Shown in pieces: positions 58,901-64,000 of a stretch of DNA of 64,000 nt. This stretch comes from Ancistrus triradiatus (taxonomy: Eukaryota; Chordata; Actinopteri; Siluriformes; Loricariidae): assembly GCA_025084515.1 (NCBI GenBank), contig JAJAGP010001482.1, positions 62,001-126,000 of the forward strand, read 5' to 3'. The position numbers were made by a program, and so were the translations under genes. The notes under the pieces are model-generated. The model was not told the DNA's origin, made no database searches, and saw nothing but the letters and a program-made list of their open reading frames with translations. Numbering within the stretch: the stretch's first letter is position 1; each line of letters begins with the position of its first letter.

Positions 58901-59182
58901 GCAGTGCTTCCAACGGCGTGAAGCACACCTGGCCACAGAAGTCCAGCAGTACTACACCCAGGATTAGCAGGCCCACCTGGAGGGCCTGGTTAGGGAGGGC
59001 ACCATCACCCCAGCTGAGGTGGGCGGCCAGGATGTCGGCATGTGGGATGATGAGCAGGGCCACGAGGACGCCCAGAGACAGCAACCAGATAAAGGGCCGT
59101 CGGCGTCCACAGCTGCTGCTGCAGCGGTCACTGGCTGAACCAATGAGCGGAATGAAGACAAGGCCCAGGACAGGACCGATAC
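49545..59182 (-). CDS. slc45a3: slc45a3, prostein-type sugar transporter (exons 2-4; first coding exon not found)
   Basis: SLC45A3 is a major-facilitator membrane transporter of the sucrose/proton symporter-like family. Exons: 58367-59182, 51793-52058 and 49545-49967; boundaries are G|GT, G|GC and an in-phase GAG|GTC, giving 501 codons including stop. With a first exon of about 57 codons this matches the usual ~550 residues. Seen: IGPVLGLVFIPLIGSASD then GRRRPFIW (family signature), LDFCGQVCFTPLEALLSDL, an acidic SEEEEEPD cytoplasmic loop, CSWMAVMSFMLFYTDFVGEG, IRMGSLGLFLQC, LTGFAYATLQTLPYTL, then a variable loop with NGHNG and a final LDFAILDSTFLLSQV...IVQFTKSVTAY. No stops or frameshifts. 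In human it is on a different chromosome from FGF6. Confidence 0.93.
50062..50250 (-). repeat. Mermaid-like SINE in slc45a3 intron 3
   Basis: TTTACATTTACAGCATTTAG to ATAAACTGCTACAGTCCC, minus orientation, only about 95 bases before exon 4 in gene terms. Confidence 0.87.
51121..51500 (+). repeat. 'agcgcttttt' repeat split by a SINE
   Basis: Left part AGGCTGCCCAAGGAGGTTGG to TTGGCTTGCTCAATT, right part AATTGTAAAGCTGCTTTGAG to TATAAATAAATTTGAC; the SINE at 51235-51420 lies between. Confidence 0.85.
51235..51420 (+). repeat. Mermaid-like SINE nested in another repeat
   Basis: CTGTGGTAGCCTAGTGGATA to GGGCGTCTGCTACATGCTCT; inserted into the repeat at 51121-51500. Confidence 0.9.
51793..52058 (-). 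CDS. slc45a3: slc45a3 exon 3
   Basis: 266 bases, (G)IRMGSLGLF to YHKEKE, between CTTTCCTCAG and GTAAGA. Membrane spans of the C-terminal half. Confidence 0.94.
53355..54010. repeat. Interspersed DNA element copy
   Basis: The left end GAACTGTGCAAAAGTCGTAG and inner GTGGTGGATCATTCTC and CACTCATACCAGCTAAACAC match 43845-44465 and 38329-38665. Confidence 0.72.
55270..55425 (+). repeat. Degenerate Mermaid-like SINE
   Basis: Tail words AAGGCACTTTGACTAAAAGC and TCTGCCAAATGCATAAATG remain; the head is diverged. Confidence 0.5.
56062..56262 (-). repeat. Mermaid-like SINE
   Basis: TTTACATTTACATTTACAGC to GCTAGGCTACCACAGTT, minus orientation, near full length. Confidence 0.9.
56680..56912 (+). repeat. 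'agcgcttttt' repeat, best full copy
   Basis: CTACGCCGCCCAAGGAGGTT to GCGCTATATAAATAAATATG and a GACTTGACTTGAC tail, plus orientation. The tandem GACTT at the 3' end suggests a retroposed element. Confidence 0.85.
58367..59182 (-). CDS. slc45a3: slc45a3 exon 2
   Basis: 816 bases between CTCTGCAG and GTAGGA. It begins in a split Gly codon and ends in another (DEG). It encodes membrane spans about 3 to 7 and the central loop. Confidence 0.94.
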
Positions 59183-61180
59183 CTGCAGAGACAATACCAA
59201 AGTAATTAGCTTTATGAAATGTAAAATTAGAACATCTAACTTTTGGAAGTTGTTTACATTTTGTGGAAGTGAACTTTAGTTTACCCAGAGAGGAATCGGG
59301 CTTGAGAGAAACACACACACACAGAAATGTAAGGTTGACAGACTGACCTGTACATTATGTACTATGCTAAATATTAATGGTGTCTCCTGTAGCATCAGCC
59401 TATCTGAGCACATGTGAAACAAGGATCCAGCTCTTCTTCCCTAAACTTTCTTTCCTCTCTCTCTTCGGCACTTCTAATTAAAGAAAATGACTAAGCCTTT
59501 TTACTCGGCCTAGATCTCATTTGATTTATGTCCAAATTCTCAGAGGCTATTTGCATCTGCGGGAACAGATGATGAGTTGAGAAGATGTTCAGGAAGATAT
59601 TACATTGACTGAAGGCCATCTGCATAACTATCACACAGACAAAGAGGAAGGACAAAATGTAATTTAGGCAGGTCATGCGAGGAAAGAAAATCACATGAAC
59701 TTTCTGTCGAAAATGTCATACTTCTGCCTTAGTGAAACCGTATATACTGCGGAGCTGCACCGATACAAAAACCGTGCTTTTCTTGGTCAGAGTCACGTGG
59801 GCTTAAGCACCTATCCCCGCTAAACACGGGCCAAAGATGTAAGCATGCCTAAGACAGGACACCAATTAATTGCAGGGATGAGCAGAGGCTGCTTTAGTTC
59901 CCTAAAATAAACTGCAACACATTCCAAAAAATGTTGGGACGGGGCAATTTAGGGCTAGTAATGATAGTCTAAAAAGTTTTGTCTAAAAAGTTATGTAACT
60001 ATACATGGGGTAGTATGTTTTAAAGGGGACAGTACATGAACAGGAAAGTATTAACAGAATTTAATAAAAACAATAAATAATAACTGACATGGGCAAGAAG
60101 TTCTGAAGGCCAAATGTGCTCATGAACTGTACAGTTCACCTAGGGTGAGTACTAGGGCTGTGCTTAAAGAAAATAAATAAATGAAAAGAACAATACAATG
60201 ATATATCGTGATATTTATTCTTGCAATATACACAGATATTCTGCTAAAAATATACATTTTTTGAAGGAACAAAAATACTTGTTTTAAATGGGGTGTAAAC
60301 TACACTCTCCACTCCTGTAGATGTCGCATACATGTATCGTGATCCATATATAGTGATGTGTATGGTATCATTAAGTCCTTTCCAATACCCACACCTATTC
60401 AGTACACACTGGGACACCAAGAGGTTCACTCATGCAGGGCACACCAATAACTTGGTAGCTGATAACTTTGATTTAGGAGATTAAAGCCAATAACATACAT
60501 ACAATCTGGACAACAAGCAATGGCACAACAAGACCATTCTACATTTGCAATCAGTCCAACTACAACAGTTACTTACCTGAAAACAGGTATGGAATTGCTT
60601 TGGAGACATGTCTGAACTGAGTGTTTTGGACTGAATGGAAGCTAGGTCTTGCATGCTAATGTTACAAACTGGAAAAGACCAAAGTCAAATGAGCTTGTCA
60701 ACACTGAAACCATAATCTTCTCAAAATAAGCACCGACATTTGAATCTCAATGCCTCTCACTGGGGTGTTCAGTTCTTAAAAGCGACCAAATAACAGAGAA
60801 AGCACACAGCGAGTGAGACGTGCAGGATAATTTCTTATTGTGTGAACATCTCAGACCCACAAACGCTCAGTGGCATTAGTGAGGTGCTTGACTAAAACCC
60901 CCGAGGGTGGTGGGAACCATTCACTTGGTCAGAAAGCCACCAGCTGTGAGTCATTGAAACTTTTATTTACGTCATACCAATGTAGGAAGAAACCAGAGCC
61001 ACAAAAAGGCATTTGAAAACATCTCCAAGCTACTGACCACCGAGAAGAACAAAAGCTCTACGAGACCAAACTTTAAATCTGGTTAATGTTGTATAGAAGG
61101 CTTTAGAAGATCATGAAACCTCTTGAAAAATTACCCATTTGTCACAGATCATGAAACCTCTCATCATGAAAAATGACCCA

Positions 61181-61214
61181 TTAAACTAATTTACCAAAAG
61201 GTAAATTAGTTTAA
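61181..61214. repeat. Perfect 15-base inverted repeat
   Basis: TTAAACTAATTTACC and its exact inverse are separated by AAAA. Confidence 0.97.
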
Positions 61215-61228
61215 TTCTTACATAGAAC

Positions 61229-61385
61229 ATCTAGGCTGCCCAAGGAGGTTGGGTTCCCTGTTTGAGTCTTGGTTCTCCCAAGGGTTCTTCCTCATAACAT
61301 TTAGGGAGTTTTTCTTTTTGCTCAGTTAGGATTGTTCACCTAGATATTTGTAAAGTTGCTTTGAGACAATGCAACAAAAGTTCTG
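61229..61385 (+). repeat. Internally deleted 'agcgcttttt' repeat
   Basis: CTAGGCTGCCCAAGGAGGTT at the left, TTGCTTTGAGACAATGCAAC at the right; the middle is missing. Confidence 0.75.
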
Positions 61386-62053
61386 CAGATTGTTAAAAAT
61401 GAAAAGCTAGAATAACAGTTTTGGAAAAGTGACACCATATAGGCAATTCTTCATAGATATTATAATTATATACCTTTAGATATTATAATTACATACATCA
61501 GTCTGTCTGCATATGTCTCTACCAGCTTTAAACACCTAGATCGGGAAATATCTGGCCATTTTTCAGAAAAGTTCAAAATTCAGTCAACTCCATCCAATAA
61601 GTCCATCCACAGATTTAAGTCAGAGCTCGGACTTGGCAACTCTATGACATTCATCTTCCTGTCCTTATGTCACTGCATTGCTTTTTGGTGATGTGCTTAG
61701 GGTCGCTGAAGTGCTAGAAGGTGAACCACATGCCCAGCCTCGGCTGTCTAGGGTCCAGGGTATAAAGAAATAGGTTTGGAAATAAAGATCTGTCTTTTAA
61801 CTCTGGACTATGCGGCCGTAAATAATTACCTTACCAGTCGTGTCCTTGCTTACTTGTTAGTTTGGACTAGAGACTCTTCTAACTCGGTTAATGTGTTTAG
61901 AGACTTGGTCTAAGTGTTTGTGTGCATGACTTTCAGCTACTTATTTGTAACAAGCTATCAATGTTGTTCTTAAGTATGTGCCTGTCCTATTGTAAGTAAT
62001 ACATATTTGTTTGTCCCCCCCACTATATGTATATTTTCTCTGACCTAACACTA

Positions 62054-63610
62054 CAGTGGTGCAAAAAAGTATTTAGTCAGCCACTGATTGTGTAAGTTCT
62101 CCTACTTATAAAGATGAGAGAGGTCTGTAATTTATCATAGGTACACCAACTAGGAGACAAAATAAGAAAAAAAAAACAGGAAATCACATTGTAGGATTTT
62201 TAAAAGGACTTAATTGTAAATTATTATGGAAAATAAGTATTTGGTCAACAACAAAGTTTTCAACTCAATACTTTGTAACATAACCTGTGTTGGCAATGAC
62301 AGAGGTCAAACACATTTTCTGCAGGTCTTCACCAGGTTGGCACACACTATAGCTGGTATTTTAGCCCATTCCTCCATGCAGATCTCCTCTAGAGCAGTGA
62401 TGTTTTGGGGCAACACGGACTTTTTCAACTCCCTCCACAAATTTTCTATGGGGTTGAGGTCTGGAGACTGGCTAGGCCACTCCAGGACCTTGAAAATGTT
62501 TTTTATGGAGCCACTCCTTTGTTGCCCAAGTGGTGTTTGGGATCATTTTCATGCTGGAAGACCCAGCCACGTTCCATCTTCAATGCTCTCACTGATGAAA
62601 GGAGGTTTTGGCTTAAAATCTCACGATACATGGCCCCGTTCATTCTTCCCCTTAACACGGATCAGCGTCCTGTCCCCTCTGCAGAACAACAGCCCCAAAG
62701 CATGAGGTTTTTCCACCCCCATGCTTCAACAGTAGGTATGGTGTTCTTGGGATGCAACTCAACATTCTTCTTCCTCCAAACATGACGAGTTGAGTTTTTA
62801 CTAAAAAGTTCTATTTTGGTTTCATCTGAAAAAAACCACATGATATTCTCCCAATCCTCTTCTGGATCATCCATATGCTCTCTGGCAAACTTCAGACGGG
62901 CCTGGACATGTACTGGCTTAAGCAGGGGGACACGCCTGGCACTGCAGGATCTGAGTCCCCTCTCGGCGTAGTGTGTTACTGATGGTAGCCTTTGTTACTT
63001 TGGTCCCAGCTCTCTGCAGGTCATTCATCAGGTTCCCTCTGTGTAGTTCTGGGGGATTTTTGCTCACTGTTCTCATGATCATTTTGACCCACGGGATGAG
63101 ATCTTGCGTGGAGCTCCAGATCGAGGGAGATTATCAATGGTCTTGTATGTCTTACAATTGCTCCCACAGTTGATTTTATTCACACCAAACCTGCTTGCCT
63201 ATTGTAGATTCACTCTTCCCAGCCTGGTGGCAGGTTTTACAATTTTCTTCTTGATGTCCTTCTACAGCTCTTTGGTCTTGGCCATGGTTGAGTTTGGAGT
63301 CTGACTGTTTGAGGCTGTGGACAGGTGTCTTTTATACAGATAACGAGGCCAAACAGGTGCCATTAATACAGGTAACGAGTGGAGGACAGAAGAGCTTCTT
63401 AAAAAAGAAGTTGAATAAGTGACCAAATACTTATTTTCTACCATGATTTACAATTAAATTCTTTAAAAATCCTACAATATGATTTCCTGGATTTTTTTCC
63501 CCTCATTTTGTCTCTCATAATTGAAGTGTACCTATGATGACCTCTCTCATCTTTCTAACTGGGAGAACTTGCACAATCAGTGGCTGACTAAATACTTTGT
63601 TGCCCCACTG
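62054..63610 (-). mobile_element. Full-length Tc1-like transposon, inactive
   Basis: 1557 bases between TA dinucleotides (62052-62053 and 63611-63612), as expected for Tc1/mariner target duplication. Ends are inverse: CAGTGGTGCAAAAAAGTATT and AATACTTTGTTGCCCCACTG, with further match inward (AGTCAGCCACTGATTGTG). Transposase words are on the minus strand (SDETKIELF, HVWRKKN) but the frame is broken in several places. Confidence 0.9.
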
Positions 63611-64000
63611 TATATAAACTGGTTCACATTCACTCGTTGAGTCGCTGTTTCATCTCGCTGATCTTCCGTGTTGTTCGTAATACTGTCTATCAAGGCACTT
63701 TTGGCTTTCGTCAAACAAAAGTATCAGGTCCATCATACCATAATCTTAAGTGTTATGGCTTTCCTCTAAACAGGGTCGTAACAGTACATTATTGGATTTT
63801 CTGTAATTACTGTGAATTTCCATAAATTAAAAATACAGTGGCATCAGAGGCACTGGGTAGATGGTAGCATAAATAGACTATGGTAATGTCCGGTCAACGT
63901 CCATTTCTGTCAACATCCTGTTTCAAAGAACGTACCATCACTAATGCTGAGGATTAAAACGTGTAAATGCAGCTGGACTAAGTTGAATAAATTTGAATAA

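Larger units (their letters stand above)
59183..62053. other. slc45a3 upstream intron region
   Basis: The first coding exon with membrane spans 1-2 was not recognised here. A strong donor-like CAG|GTAAGT on the minus strand at 60577 is noted under findings. A fragment of the 10905 transposon family lies at 59917-59990. Confidence 0.45.

Noticed and set aside
58377..58967. 196-codon plus-strand open frame
   Set aside because: Exact antisense of slc45a3 exon 2, a GC-rich coding exon.
1..64000. CRISPR array, bacterial operon or phage features
   Set aside because: The window is vertebrate nuclear DNA; direct repeats seen are minisatellites or transposons without spacers.

Overview
The window is from a ray-finned fish, most likely an otophysan such as a catfish. 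This rests on intron-split vertebrate genes and a dense load of teleost repeats: tRNA-derived SINEs, Tc1-like transposons, degraded Ty3/gypsy elements and small inverted-repeat elements. The organism call is an inference; no single sequence proves it. Repeats fill most of the space between exons.

Layout. From 5.0 to 10.05 kb, plus strand, lie exons 2-6 of tigar, the TP53-inducible fructose-2,6-bisphosphatase; exon 1 was not found. From 15.3 to 28 kb, minus strand, a tandemly duplicated locus encodes a very divergent FGF23-like secreted factor. The distal copy (27.3 to 24.5 kb) is intact across three exons (243 codons). The proximal copy is broken by stop codons, deletions, an extra exon 2 and a gypsy insertion. 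A stray duplicate of tigar exon 5 lies between them. From 43.4 to 36.8 kb, minus strand, are three clean exons of fgf6, with a 1 kb minisatellite in intron 2. From 59.2 to 49.5 kb, minus strand, are three exons of slc45a3, a 12-membrane-span sugar/proton transporter of the prostein type; its first coding exon was not found.

The order tigar (+), fgf23-like (-), fgf6 (-) matches the conserved vertebrate order CCND2-TIGAR-FGF23-FGF6, and this is the main reason the odd gene between tigar and fgf6 is assigned to FGF23. Further support comes from FGF-type intron phases, the FGF23 cysteine pair with identical spacing, and a furin-type cleavage site where FGF23 has its own. The slc45a3 neighbourhood differs from human, where SLC45A3 lies on another chromosome.

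The most notable content is the duplicated fgf23-like locus: one intact, fast-evolving copy; a degraded copy whose start codon comes from formerly upstream DNA; a third exon-2 remnant; and an orphan tigar exon that lost its splice acceptor. All exon limits were read by eye from splice signals, protein similarity and reading phase; no searches were run.
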